64,000 nucleotides of DNA from Acidobacteriota bacterium (GTDB taxonomy: Bacteria > Acidobacteriota > Vicinamibacteria > Marinacidobacterales > Marinacidobacteraceae). Shown here piece by piece: positions 9,754 through 19,574 of this stretch. The position numbers were made by a program, and so were the translations under genes. The notes under the pieces are model-generated. The model was not told the origin of the DNA. It did not search any database and worked only from the letters and a program-made list of their open reading frames with translations. The stretch is taken from contig VXWI01000036.1 of assembly GCA_009835985.1 (NCBI GenBank), forward strand, positions 1-64,000, given 5' to 3'. The stretch's first letter is position 1. Each line of letters opens with the position of its first letter.

Positions 9754-10827
9754 CTATCCGTCCTCCGGCCCTGTCGTCCGGCTGCCCGGGCCGGTTACTT
9801 CCAGCCCGGTGCGGAGATACAGGTTGCGGATGGGGTACGGGATCTCGATCCCGGCCTCGTCGTAGCGGCGGTGGAGCCGCTTGATGAAAGCGCTGGCCAG
9901 GTCGAACCGGTCGAGTGGCTTCCTCGCCTGCAGGATCGCGTCGAACGTGATCGCCGAGTCCCCGAATTCCTTCCAGCGGATGTGGCCCGCGAAACCGGGC
10001 ACACCGGCTTCGGTTCCGTTCTGGACCTCGCGGATGACCTCCCGCGCGATCCGGTCCGCCTCCTCCAGGTCGGTGTCGTAGTGGACACCGACCCCGATGC
10101 TGAGCCGGACGCGCGGATCGGGGGTGTGCAGGTTGGTCAGCACCGAATCCGCGAGCTGCGAATTGGGGATGATCACGTAGTTGTCGAGCAGGGTTCGGAG
10201 CGTGGTCGTCCGCCAGCCGATGTCGGTCACGTAGCCCTCGACTCCCGCCTCGTTGACCCGCAGGAAATCTCCCACCTTGAACTGCGCCGCGGCCACGAGC
10301 TGGATTCCGGCGAAGATGTTGCCGAGGGTCGGCTGGAGCGCGAGGGCGAGGGCCAACGCTCCGACTCCCAGGGTCGCGAGCAGGGGCGCCACCGAGATCC
10401 CGAGTTGGTCCAGCACCACCAGGATGCCGACCGTGAGCGCCACCCCGACCAGGGTGTTGCGGAGGATGGAGACGCCCTGGTGGCCGAGCCGCTGCTGCCG
10501 CATGCGGAGGCTGGCGAGCCCGATGTCCACCCCGACCCGGATGGCGGCGAGCACCAGCACCACCTGCAGGCCGGTGGTGACGAGCGGCTCCACCACCGCC
10601 GACGGTGGCCGGAGCGCCATCAGGACCCGCGTCGCGACCACCGCCAGCAACAGGGAGGGCACCAGGTGGAATCCCTCGGTGGCCAGCCAGTCGTCCCAGT
10701 CGGTTCGGGTCTTTTCCGCCTTCTTGCGGAAGAAGGCGCGCGCGGCCCGTTCGATCACGAGCCCGGCGCCGAAGGCGACCACCAGGACCGCCGCGTAGAG
10801 GCTCAGCGCGACGAAGAGGGTGGACAT
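9754..10827 (-). CDS. MscS-family mechanosensitive ion channel
   Basis: GVGALALALALQPTLGNIFAGIQLVAAAQFKVGDFLRV...GYVTDIGWRTTTLRTLLDNYVIIPNSQLADS. Start set to ATG 10827 (MSTLFVALS), overlapping the upstream gene stop. Confidence 0.9.
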   Translation of the reverse strand: MSTLFVALSLYAAVLVVAFGAGLVIERAARAFFRKKAEKTRTDWDDWLATEGFHLVPSLLLAVVATRVLMALRPPSAVVEPLVTTGLQVVLVLAAIRVGVDIGLASLRMRQQRLGHQGVSILRNTLVGVALTVGILVVLDQLGISVAPLLATLGVGALALALALQPTLGNIFAGIQLVAAAQFKVGDFLRVNEAGVEGYVTDIGWRTTTLRTLLDNYVIIPNSQLADSVLTNLHTPDPRVRLSIGVGVHYDTDLEEADRIAREVIREVQNGTEAGVPGFAGHIRWKEFGDSAITFDAILQARKPLDRFDLASAFIKRLHRRYDEAGIEIPYPIRNLYLRTGLEVTGPGSRTTGPEDG

Positions 10828-11588
10828 CAGCTTGCCGACGCGGCGGTCCACATGATCTCGAACAGGAGGTCCTTCGCACCGCTCAACCGATGGTCGCCGC
10901 CCTCGATCTCGATGAGTTCCGCGGCGTTGCAAGACCCGGCGAAGTCCCGTGAGAGTTCCACCGGAACCACCGCGTCCGCGTCTCCGTGGATCAGGAGGGA
11001 CGGGGTCCCGAGATTCGCTGCCAGCCGCTCGGTCGGATAGCCGTCCTCGTCCGGAACCATCCCCCAACCGATCTCAAGGTCCCGGTCCCCGACCGACACG
11101 GACAGGAACCCCCGACCGGCCCATTCCCGGCGCGCGGCGGCGGAAAGGCTGGCCGCGAAACGGGCCGCCATCCGGAAGGCGGGAGCGATGACGAACACCC
11201 GGCGGACCGCGCCCGGAAAGAGCGCGGCGTACCAGAGCGCCGCGATCCCCCCCATCGAGGACCCCACCAGAACGAGTGGCGCCGCGGGCGCCTCCTCCCG
11301 AAGGAAGGAAACGGCCCGCCCGACGTCCTCGAGATTCCGGGTCAGCGAGAGACCGTGGCAGTCGCCCCCCGAGTCGCCGTGCCCGGTGAAGTCGAGCGAC
11401 AGGAATCCGGGTCCGCGTCCGGCGAGGTGGTCACGGAACCGGGCCGCCTTTTCTCCCTTCCGGTCGGAACCGAGCCCGTGGAGGAAAACCCAGACCGGCG
11501 CCCCGGTATCGGTTCCCGGGGTCCAGCTCAGCGCGAGACGGTCGCGTCCCGGATCGTCGGGCTCGAGGAACTGCTCCTGCGCGGTCAT
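10827..11588 (-). CDS. Alpha/beta hydrolase
   Basis: VFLHGLGSDRKG, GSSMGG nucleophile elbow, LLIHGDADAVVP, GGDHRL. Confidence 0.82.
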   Translation of the reverse strand: MTAQEQFLEPDDPGRDRLALSWTPGTDTGAPVWVFLHGLGSDRKGEKAARFRDHLAGRGPGFLSLDFTGHGDSGGDCHGLSLTRNLEDVGRAVSFLREEAPAAPLVLVGSSMGGIAALWYAALFPGAVRRVFVIAPAFRMAARFAASLSAAARREWAGRGFLSVSVGDRDLEIGWGMVPDEDGYPTERLAANLGTPSLLIHGDADAVVPVELSRDFAGSCNAAELIEIEGGDHRLSGAKDLLFEIMWTAASAS

Positions 11589-11676
11589 TCGGGATTCCGG
11601 CCGCACATTCTGACGGATGCCGCGTCATATCCGCGTCCTCCCGCACGCCCGGCCCATCCATGAAGACGGCGGAAAC

Positions 11677-11909
11677 GGCTCGAACTCGGAGCGCCGGCCT
11701 CTCGCCGGCGGCCAGTTCTCCCGGTGGGGGCCGTGGCCGCAGGCCGCGAAACGCACGCCTCAGCCGATTCCCATGGCGTGATCCCAACCAGGAACCGCTA
11801 CTCGGCTCCCGAAACGAGCCGAACGTGGGCCCCACCCTCAAGGGCAGGAGCGCCATCAGCGCGGGTTTCGCGCTCCCGCGCGATGCCAGCCGGAGGCTGG
11901 CGCTCCGAA
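11677..11909. repeat. REP/BIME-like cluster B (two modules in opposite orientation)
   Basis: 11677-11730 is the reverse complement of CCCCCACCGGGAGAACTGGCCGCCGGCGAGAGGCCGGCGCTCCGAG; 11860-11909 contains GCGATGCCAGCCGGAGGCTGGCGCTCCGAAG. Confidence 0.8.
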
Positions 11910-11934
11910 GGGGGCTGCGACAATCGGGGCGCCC

Positions 11935-12618
11935 GTGCCCCTCCCCGCCGACTTCCACTCGCGCGTTACCGCCTGCCGGGCCTGTCCGCGGCTCGTGGCC
12001 CATCGCGAGGCCGTCGCGCGCGAGCCGCCGCGGCGGTTTCGCGGCCTCGAGTACTGGGCCCGGCCCGTCCCGTCGCTTGGGGACGAAGGCTTCCGCCTGC
12101 TCATCGTCGGTCTCGCTCCGGCGGCCCACGGCGCCAACCGCACGGGCCGGATGTTCACCGGAGACCGGTCGGGGGAGTGGCTCTACGAGGCGCTCCACCG
12201 GTTCGGGTTCTCGTCGGCGCCGTATTCGCCGAATCCCGGCGACGGGCTCCGGTTGCTCGACACCCGAATCACCGCCGCGATCCACTGCGCTCCCCCGGCC
12301 AACCGCCCGACCGCCGCGGAACTCGCCGCCTGCCAACCGTTCCTCGAGGAGGAGATCCGCCGCGCAGCCAGGCTCCGGGTGGTCCTCGCCCTCGGCTCGA
12401 TCGCTTTCCGGACCTTTCTCCGTACCTGGAGGGCGCTCGGCCGCGCGGTCCCGACGCCGCTCCCCCGCTTCGGTCACGGCGCCGCGGCCCGGATCGCCCC
12501 CGGAACCCACCTGCTCGCGAGCTACCACCCGAGCCAGCAGAACACCTTCACCGGCCGGCTCACCCGGCCCATGTTCCACGAGGTCTTCGCGGCCGCCCGG
12601 GAACTGTGCGGGGAGTGA
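11935..12618 (+). CDS. Uracil-DNA glycosylase, family 5-like
   Basis: CRACPRL, LLIVGLAPAAHGANRTGRMFTGDRSG, AIHCAPPANRP, LLASYHPSQQNTFTGRL. Confidence 0.85.
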   Translation: MPLPADFHSRVTACRACPRLVAHREAVAREPPRRFRGLEYWARPVPSLGDEGFRLLIVGLAPAAHGANRTGRMFTGDRSGEWLYEALHRFGFSSAPYSPNPGDGLRLLDTRITAAIHCAPPANRPTAAELAACQPFLEEEIRRAARLRVVLALGSIAFRTFLRTWRALGRAVPTPLPRFGHGAAARIAPGTHLLASYHPSQQNTFTGRLTRPMFHEVFAAARELCGE

Positions 12619-12620
12619 CG

Positions 12621-13577
12621 ATGGAGCAGCGGCCCCGGGTCCGGATCGCGGTTTCGGGCTGCCTCCTCGGCGAAGAGGTGCGCTACGACGGCGGGCACCG
12701 CCGGAGCAGCTATGCGACCGACGCGCTCGGCGGCGCTTTCGAACTGGTCTCCGAGTGTCCCGAGGTCGGCATCGGCCTGGGGGTGCCGCGGCCGAAGATC
12801 CGGCTCGCACGCAGTGGAGGCGTCACCAGGCTGCTCGACTCCCGGGAGAAGGACCTGACCCCGGTCATGGACGACTACGCGCGCCAGGCCGCCACCCGCT
12901 TCGCCGAGGCCCGCGTCGCCGGGATCGTGCTCAAGTCCCGGTCACCGAGCTGCGGCATGGGTGACGTGAAGCTTCACGCGGGCGGCGCGGTGATCTCGGA
13001 GGACGGGACCGGGATCTTCGCGAGCCGGCTCGCGGCGGCGCTTCCCGAGGCGCCGCGGATCTCGGAAACCGACCTCGAGAGCCCCGCGCGTCGCGACCAC
13101 TGGCTGACCCGGGTCTTCGCCCTCGCGGAGATCCGGGAAGTGTCTTCGGGCTCGCCCGACGCCGCGAGGCTCTACGCCTTCCACGCGCGCTGGAAGATGG
13201 TCCTGATGGCGCACTCGGAACGGACTGCCCGCCGGCTCGGCCGCTTTCTCGCCGCCACCCGGGACGCGCGGGACGCGCTGCCGCGCTACCGGGAAGCGTT
13301 CCTCGCCGGGCTCGCCGAACCGGCATCGGTGGGGACGCACCACAACGTTCTCCTTCACCTGGCCGGACACCTCAGGAGACCGCTCGATCCGGCGGCTCGA
13401 GAGCGCCTGCGCCGCGAGATCGCGGCGTTCCTGGCGCGCGAGGTCCCCCTGGCGACGCCGGTCCGTTCCCTCTCCGCCTGGGCGGCACGACTGGAGGTTC
13501 CGAGCCTCGGGAACCAGGCGTACCTCGCCGAGCGGCCGAAGTCCCTCGCCTACCGCGAAGGGATCTATCCCGACTAG
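12621..13577 (+). CDS. DUF523-DUF1722 (YbgA-type) fusion protein
   Basis: N-terminal RIAVSGCLLGEEVRYDGGHRRS...VSECPEVGIGLGVPRPKIRL...LKSRSPSCG (DUF523); C-terminal YAFHARWKMVLMAHS...LLHLAGHLRRPLD (DUF1722). ATG at 12621 is within a longer ORF. Confidence 0.88.
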   Translation: MEQRPRVRIAVSGCLLGEEVRYDGGHRRSSYATDALGGAFELVSECPEVGIGLGVPRPKIRLARSGGVTRLLDSREKDLTPVMDDYARQAATRFAEARVAGIVLKSRSPSCGMGDVKLHAGGAVISEDGTGIFASRLAAALPEAPRISETDLESPARRDHWLTRVFALAEIREVSSGSPDAARLYAFHARWKMVLMAHSERTARRLGRFLAATRDARDALPRYREAFLAGLAEPASVGTHHNVLLHLAGHLRRPLDPAARERLRREIAAFLAREVPLATPVRSLSAWAARLEVPSLGNQAYLAERPKSLAYREGIYPD

Positions 13578-14713
13578 CAGCCGGTGGGGACACCGGCCGT
13601 CACCCGCCGGTAGAGGTCCTCGTACCGGGGCAGGACGATCTCCCGCGCAAAGTGGGTGATGGCGCGCGTCCGTCCCGCGTCACCCATCGCCTGGCGCGCC
13701 GGCTCGTCGGTAAGGAGCCGGACCGCTTCCGTGGCCATCCCCCGCACCTCGCCCACCGGGAACAGCCGCCCGGCTTCGCCATCGGTGACCACTTCCGGGA
13801 GGCCGCCGATGGTGGTCGCGATCACCGGTACCCGGCTCACCATCGCCTCCAGCGCCGTCAGGCCGAAGCTCTCCTGTGCACTCGGCAGCAGCAAGAGATC
13901 CGCGCATGCGAGGGGCCCCCGGATGTCGTCCTGCTGGCCGAGGAAGACCACCTCCGAAGTCAGTTCGAGTTCCCGCACGAGCTGCTGCGCGAAGAGCCGC
14001 TCCGGGCCTTCTCCGACCAGGACCAGCTTTGCGGGGAACTGCCGGCGGACCTCGGCGAAGACCCGCACCACATCGCTGATGCGTTTCACGGGCCGGAAGT
14101 TCGAGATGTGCATCAGGATCCGTTCCCCGTTCGGCGCCCAGGCCTCGCGGGCGTAGCGCTCCGGACCGGGGGCCGGCAACTCGGTATCCACGAAGTTGGG
14201 AATGACCTCGACCGGAACGTGGGGAGCGAAGTCGCGCTGGGTGCGGTCGGCGAGATAGTCCGAAACCGCGGTGACGGCATCGGAACGCTCCAGCGCGAAG
14301 CGGATGACCCGGTGGAAGGACTTGTCCGCGCCGACCAGGGTGATGTCGGTGCCGTGGAGGGTGGTGACCACCCGGGTGCGGCCGCCGCCGATGATCTCGC
14401 GCGCCAGGAAGGCGCTCACCGCGTTGGGGACGGCGTAGTGGGCGTGGATGATGTCGAAGTCGCCGTCCTCGTCGGCGACCTCGGCCAGTTTGGTCGCAAG
14501 CCCCAGCGTGTACGGGGGATAGCGGAACAGTGGGTAGGACGCGATCTCCACCTCGTGGATCCGCACGCCCGGGTGGAATCGGCGCAGGCGGAAGGGAACC
14601 GCGTAACTCACCACGTGGACATCGTGTCCGGCGTCCGCCATCCCGATCGCCAGATCGGACGCGACCGCGCCACTCCCGCCGTGGGTGGGATAGCAGACGA
14701 TGGCGAGGCGCAT
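13574..14713 (-). CDS. bshA: GT4 glycosyltransferase, N-acetyl-alpha-D-glucosaminyl L-malate synthase (bacillithiol biosynthesis)
   Basis: MRLAIVCYPTHGGSGAVASDLAIGMADAGHDVHVVSYAVPFRL, LHGTDITLVG, HISNFRPVKRI, SAQESFGLTALEAM. Confidence 0.88.
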   Translation of the reverse strand: MRLAIVCYPTHGGSGAVASDLAIGMADAGHDVHVVSYAVPFRLRRFHPGVRIHEVEIASYPLFRYPPYTLGLATKLAEVADEDGDFDIIHAHYAVPNAVSAFLAREIIGGGRTRVVTTLHGTDITLVGADKSFHRVIRFALERSDAVTAVSDYLADRTQRDFAPHVPVEVIPNFVDTELPAPGPERYAREAWAPNGERILMHISNFRPVKRISDVVRVFAEVRRQFPAKLVLVGEGPERLFAQQLVRELELTSEVVFLGQQDDIRGPLACADLLLLPSAQESFGLTALEAMVSRVPVIATTIGGLPEVVTDGEAGRLFPVGEVRGMATEAVRLLTDEPARQAMGDAGRTRAITHFAREIVLPRYEDLYRRVTAGVPTGC

Positions 14714-14847
14714 GCGCGGTTCGGTCCTATGACGGAAAGGCGGGCAATTCTGTTCCCTTTCGCATGCGCCTCGGGGGGAAATTGCCATCACGCCCGCCTT
14801 TTGCGAAACTAGCCGGTCTCGAACCACGATCACCGAAGGACAACGTC

Positions 14848-15285
14848 ATGGACCCGCTGCTCAAGATCAGCCACCGGCCGGCGACCCGGGTTGCCCCGGA
14901 AGAGACCGTCAGTGCGACGGTGAAGGCCATGGTGCAGGACCGGACCGGGGCGGCCGCGGTCATGAATGCCGACGGCTCGCTCGCCGGGATCTTCACCGAG
15001 CGTGACCTGATGACCCGCGTGGTGGCCATTCACCGGGACCCCGAGACCACCCTCGTCGGAGACGCAATGACCACGGAGCCGGTCACCATCACCCCGGACA
15101 CCTCGCTGGAGCAGGCTCTCGAGATCATGGTCACCAATGACTTCCGGCACCTCCCCATCGTGGACGGCGACGAGGTGGTCGGGGTCGCGACCGTGCGCCG
15201 CGTGCTGAAGCACAAACTCGACGAGGAAAAGGAAGCACTCGAGTCCGTGGTCAGCTTCTTCACTGCCGACGGCATCGGGGGTTGA
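14848..15285 (+). CDS. Tandem CBS-domain protein
   Basis: Two CBS units: GAAAVMNADGSLAGIFTERDLMTRV and FRHLPIVDGDEVVGVATVRRVLKH; ATG at 14848. Confidence 0.88.
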   Translation: MDPLLKISHRPATRVAPEETVSATVKAMVQDRTGAAAVMNADGSLAGIFTERDLMTRVVAIHRDPETTLVGDAMTTEPVTITPDTSLEQALEIMVTNDFRHLPIVDGDEVVGVATVRRVLKHKLDEEKEALESVVSFFTADGIGG

Positions 15286-15301
15286 GTCCGGAACGCCGGG
15301 C

Positions 15302-15532
15302 TCAGCGCGCCGCCGGTGGCCGCTTCTTCGAGAGCAGCCATCCGGTAACGAACAGCGCCGCTCCCACCCCCGTGAACACCAGCATGCGGCGCTCGGCATC
15401 CGCTCCGAAAAACAGAGCCGCGGCGCCGGTCACCACCAGCATCCCCAGCATCATCAGCGTCCGGCCGGCGAAGTAACGAATCCAGGCGAGCGTCACCGCG
15501 ATGGGCAACGGCTTCCTGCTGCGCGACGCCAT
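15302..15532 (-). CDS. Small two-TM hypothetical membrane protein
   Basis: 76-aa ORF with two hydrophobic segments, ending just upstream of a CDS. Confidence 0.5.
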   Translation of the reverse strand: MASRSRKPLPIAVTLAWIRYFAGRTLMMLGMLVVTGAAALFFGADAERRMLVFTGVGAALFVTGWLLSKKRPPAAR

Positions 15533-15537
15533 CCTGG

Positions 15538-17319
15538 TCAACTCCGTCCGAAACGCCGCTCGATGAACGGCAGGTCGAGGCGCAGCACCGTGGGGCGGCC
15601 GTGCGGGCAGGTCGAGGGATTCGCCGTTCCCCAAAGCGAGGCGAGCACCTCCTCCATTCGCTCGGTCGTGAGGGTGACCCCGGCGGTCACCGCGGCATGG
15701 CACGCGACGCGCGCCATGATCCGGGCACGGGCGTCGTGGGCGGCGGCGGCCGTGCATTCGTGCTCTTCGGAAGCGAGCGAACGCATGAGGACATCCAGCC
15801 CGCGGCCCACTCCCAGCGCTTCCGGTACTCCACGAAGGATCCAGGCGTCGCCTCCGAAGGGTTCGATGTCGAAGCCGGCGCCGGCCAGCCGCTCGTGCTC
15901 CTCGGCGAGCACCGCCCGCTCCACGGGCGAGAGTTCGAGCGGCACCGGCTGCAGGAGTTCCTGGGTCCGGACCTCGCTCGGCGCGTCCATCAAACGGTTG
16001 TAGATGACCCGTTCATCCGCGGCGTGCTGATCGATGAGAAGCAGTTCCGAGCGTTCCTCGGCGAGGATATAGGTGCGCCGGAACTGGCCGAGCACCTTCG
16101 GAGGCGTCGTCCCGAAGTCCAGATAGCTGCCCCGCACCGGCTCCTCGACCCGGTCCGCGCCGTAGAGCAGTTCGCCGACCCCGGCCCCGTCCCATCCGGC
16201 GGGTTGCCCCATCCGGCTCCCCGGCGGAGCGGCGCCCCGCCCGATATCCCCAGCGCCGCCGGCGCGCTGTCCCGTTCCCGCGGGAGCATCTGCGGCGCGT
16301 CCGCCGCCGGCCACTCCGAGGTCCACCCGCTTCGGCGACCCCTCGAGGCCCGCACGCACGCTGCGGAAGACGGCGCCCCAGGCCGCTTCGGGATCCGCGA
16401 ACCGCACCTCCGCCTTCGCCGGATGCACGTTCACGTCCACGGCGTCCGGCGGCGCCTCGATGAACACGTAGGCCTTCGGCGTACCGCTCAGGCTCGATAG
16501 CCGGCGGTAGCCCTCCGTGACGGCGTGGAAGAGCCGCCGGTCCTTGATCGGCCGTCCATTCAGGAACAACAACAGCCGGGAAGAAGCGCCGCGGCGCGCC
16601 ATCGGAGGCGACAGGAAGGCCCGGACCGTGAACTCCCCGGCCCGCGCCTCGATCGGGATGGCATCCCGGGCCCAGCGCGGATCCAGTTGCTGGAGACGCT
16701 CCGCGGCGTCACCCGCCGGCTCGAGGGCGAACACCTGCCGCTCTCCACTCTGCAGATCGAAACGGATCTGGGGCCAGGCGAGCGCCAGGTTCGTAACCGC
16801 CTGAACGATGTAGGAGGCTTCGGTCCTTTCCGCCCGCAGGAACTTGCGCCGGGCCGGCGTGTTGAAGAACAGGTCACGTACCTCCACGATGGTGCCCGGC
16901 CGCGTGCCGGCCGGCCGGTCGGCGATCGTCGCGCCGCCGTCGACCCCGACCTCCCAGCCGGACTCGGCCTCTCTCTCGCGGGTCCGCAGCCGGAATCGGG
17001 AAACCGAGGCGATCGAGGGCAGTGCCTCCCCCCGAAAGCCCAGCGACCCGATGGAAGTCAGGTCATCCACCGAATCGATCTTGCTGGTGGCATGGCGCTC
17101 GATGGCCAGCCGGGCGTCCTCGGGAGTCATCCCCACGCCGTCGTCGCTCACCCGGATCTCGGTTCTCCCGGCATCCCTGACGCGCACCGAGACCGCCGTC
17201 GCCCCGGCGTCGATCGAGTTCTCGACCAGCTCGCGGACCACCGCCGCCGGCCGCTCGACCACCTCCCCGGCCGCGATCTGGTTGGCCACCGCCGGCGGGA
17301 GCCGACGAATCTGCCCCAT
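15538..17319 (-). CDS. mutL: DNA mismatch repair protein MutL
   Basis: MGQIRRLPPAVANQIAAGEVVERPAAVVRELVENSIDAGAT; GFRGEALPSIASV; C-terminal DQHAADERVIYNR, ACHAAVTAG, CPHGRPT. Confidence 0.96.
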   Translation of the reverse strand: MGQIRRLPPAVANQIAAGEVVERPAAVVRELVENSIDAGATAVSVRVRDAGRTEIRVSDDGVGMTPEDARLAIERHATSKIDSVDDLTSIGSLGFRGEALPSIASVSRFRLRTREREAESGWEVGVDGGATIADRPAGTRPGTIVEVRDLFFNTPARRKFLRAERTEASYIVQAVTNLALAWPQIRFDLQSGERQVFALEPAGDAAERLQQLDPRWARDAIPIEARAGEFTVRAFLSPPMARRGASSRLLLFLNGRPIKDRRLFHAVTEGYRRLSSLSGTPKAYVFIEAPPDAVDVNVHPAKAEVRFADPEAAWGAVFRSVRAGLEGSPKRVDLGVAGGGRAADAPAGTGQRAGGAGDIGRGAAPPGSRMGQPAGWDGAGVGELLYGADRVEEPVRGSYLDFGTTPPKVLGQFRRTYILAEERSELLLIDQHAADERVIYNRLMDAPSEVRTQELLQPVPLELSPVERAVLAEEHERLAGAGFDIEPFGGDAWILRGVPEALGVGRGLDVLMRSLASEEHECTAAAAHDARARIMARVACHAAVTAGVTLTTERMEEVLASLWGTANPSTCPHGRPTVLRLDLPFIERRFGRS

Positions 17320-17333
17320 TGGGGGACCTTAGG

Positions 17334-17385
17334 GAACGCCGGTCTTCAGACCGGCACGCGCGGCGCCCCCCACCGGGAGAACTGG
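17334..17385. repeat. REP/BIME-like module C
   Basis: Inverted repeat GCCGGTCTTCAGACCGGC followed by CCCCCCACCGGGAGAACTGG between glyS and mutL. Confidence 0.75.
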
Positions 17386-17417
17386 CGCACCGCGCGCGTC
17401 ACAACCCCTACCGGCCT

Positions 17418-19574
17418 TCATGGCGCCGAGGCTTCTATCTGACTCAGATCACCAACCTCGCTGAACAGGGCATCCAGCCGGGCGAGCAGCGCCAGCCGGT
17501 TCGCGCGCACCGCGGGGTCCTCGGCCATCACCAGCACGTCGTCAAAGAAGGTGGCGATGGCGGGCGAGAGGGTGGCCAGCGCCCGAAACGCCGGGAAATA
17601 CCGGTTCTCCGCAAAGCAGCGAAGGACCTCCGCCTCCTCGCGTTCGAGCCTGGCGTAGAGCCGCTCCTCCGCCGGCTCCGTCAACAGGGCCGGATCGAGA
17701 TCGGTTCCCCTGCCCTCCCGGACCTCGGGCGCCAGGATGCGCCGGACACGCCGCGACGCCGCCGCCAGCGTGGCGTAGTCCCCGCTGCCCACGGCTTTTG
17801 CGAGATCGGTGATCCGCTGCCAGGTGTCGGCGACCGGATGGGACCAATCTCTGATCGCGAGCACGGCGTTCACCACCCCCCTCGGCGTCGAGGGACCGAC
17901 GAACGCGTGCGGGAGGCGGTCGTTCACGAAAGTCACCAGCTTTCCGGCAACGACGGCCCCCTGTTCATCGTCCGGGTGGTGTCCGTCGAGAGCCCGGCCC
18001 AGCAGGGCTGCCGGTGACGGCCAGCCGCTTCGAAGTCCCGGGTACTCCGCGGGGGCGTCCCGCAGCACCCGAATCAGCGAGAGTGCGGCCCGGCGCAGCG
18101 CGAACGGGTCACCCGACCCCGAAGGTTCTTCCCCGGCGAGGAAGAGGCCGGCGAGCGTGTCCGCCCGGTCGGCCAGCGAAACCGCTGCTCCCTCCGGGCT
18201 CCGCGGAAGGTCTCCGTCAAGCCCCGCGGGCCGGTAGTGGTCGTGGACCGCCTGCCACACCGCTTCCGAAGCGCCCTCCTCGCGCAGGAGAAGTCCTCCC
18301 GCGACTCCCTGGAGCGACGCGAACTCACCGACGAGATTGCCGGTGAGGTCGCACTTGGCGAGTCCGGCAGCCTTCGACGCCGCATCGGCGTCGGCGCCGA
18401 CGGCTTCCGCGATCCACCCGGCGAGGGGCTCCATCCGGTCGGCTTTTTCCCGAAAGCTGCCGAGTCTCTGATGGAAGACCACGCCGGCGAGGCGCGGCCG
18501 GGTCTCGGCGAGCGGGACCTTCCGATCCTCATCCCGGAAGAACCGCGCATCCCGCAGCCGGGCCACCACGACCCGTTCGGCGCCGCGGCGGACGCGCCCC
18601 TCGGGGTCGTCCGGCAGGTTGGTGACGGCGATGAAAGACGGACTCGTGGGAAACGGGAAGAACTTCTGGTGGTGAACCAGAACGGTGTCCCGGATCTCCT
18701 TCGGCAGCGACAGGAACTCATCGGGGAACCGGCCCAGAACCGCCCCGGGAAACTCCACCAGGTCCTTGTGCACGTCGGCCGCGGCGCCGACCTCCGCGCA
18801 CTCTCCGGCCTCGGTCTCACAACGCCCGATCGCTGCGAGCAGCCGAGCCCTCCGTTCCTCGGCGTCGAGCAACACGTAACGGTTCCGCAGGCCCTCGACG
18901 AGACTCTCGAGCGAATCCACGAGAAACGCAGCGCCGGGACTCTCGCCTGGCACCGCGGTCCGCGCGCGGTGGCCGTAGCTGACATTGCCGGCCACCACCG
19001 GCGCGCCTCCCGTCACCTCGATCCGGAAGGGGATGGCCTCGTCTCCGAAGAGGGCCACGATCCAGCGGATGGGGCGAACGAAGGCGAACGGCTTCGCTCC
19101 GATGGAGGCATCCCAGTTCATGGCCTTCGGGAGCGGTACGGCGCGCAGCGCGTCCTCGAGGATGCCGGGCAGGATCCGGATCGCCGGCTCTCCCGGTGCG
19201 ACCTGACGGATCCCCAGGTATTGGCCGCGGGGAGTCTCCACTGCCTGCAGGCGCTCTTCGAAGTCCCGTTCCTCGATTCCCTGACGCCGGGCGAAGCCTG
19301 CGGCGGCCCGGCTCCACCCGCCGCCGGCGTCCCGCGCGACCCGCCACGGGGGACCCAGGACCTCGCGAACCTCATCGGGCTGGGATTCGGGTATCCCGGC
19401 GCCGTGGACCACCAGCCGACGGGCGGTGCTGTGCGAGCCGATCGTGTCCGCGGTCAGCCGCTGCCGGTCGAGACCTTCGGCGACGGCGGTCTCGAACCCC
19501 TTCGCGAGACCCGCGACCCAGTCGGCGGGAATCTCCTCGCACCCGATCTCGATCAGGAGTGTCCGTCCGCTCAT
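17418..19574 (-). CDS. glyS: Glycyl-tRNA synthetase beta subunit
   Basis: MSGRTLLIEIGCEEIPADWV...; RPIRWIVALFGDEAIPF; FPKEIRDTV-like LPKEIRDTVLVHHQKFFPF; DPFALRRAALSLIRVL. Confidence 0.95.
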   Translation of the reverse strand: MSGRTLLIEIGCEEIPADWVAGLAKGFETAVAEGLDRQRLTADTIGSHSTARRLVVHGAGIPESQPDEVREVLGPPWRVARDAGGGWSRAAAGFARRQGIEERDFEERLQAVETPRGQYLGIRQVAPGEPAIRILPGILEDALRAVPLPKAMNWDASIGAKPFAFVRPIRWIVALFGDEAIPFRIEVTGGAPVVAGNVSYGHRARTAVPGESPGAAFLVDSLESLVEGLRNRYVLLDAEERRARLLAAIGRCETEAGECAEVGAAADVHKDLVEFPGAVLGRFPDEFLSLPKEIRDTVLVHHQKFFPFPTSPSFIAVTNLPDDPEGRVRRGAERVVVARLRDARFFRDEDRKVPLAETRPRLAGVVFHQRLGSFREKADRMEPLAGWIAEAVGADADAASKAAGLAKCDLTGNLVGEFASLQGVAGGLLLREEGASEAVWQAVHDHYRPAGLDGDLPRSPEGAAVSLADRADTLAGLFLAGEEPSGSGDPFALRRAALSLIRVLRDAPAEYPGLRSGWPSPAALLGRALDGHHPDDEQGAVVAGKLVTFVNDRLPHAFVGPSTPRGVVNAVLAIRDWSHPVADTWQRITDLAKAVGSGDYATLAAASRRVRRILAPEVREGRGTDLDPALLTEPAEERLYARLEREEAEVLRCFAENRYFPAFRALATLSPAIATFFDDVLVMAEDPAVRANRLALLARLDALFSEVGDLSQIEASAP

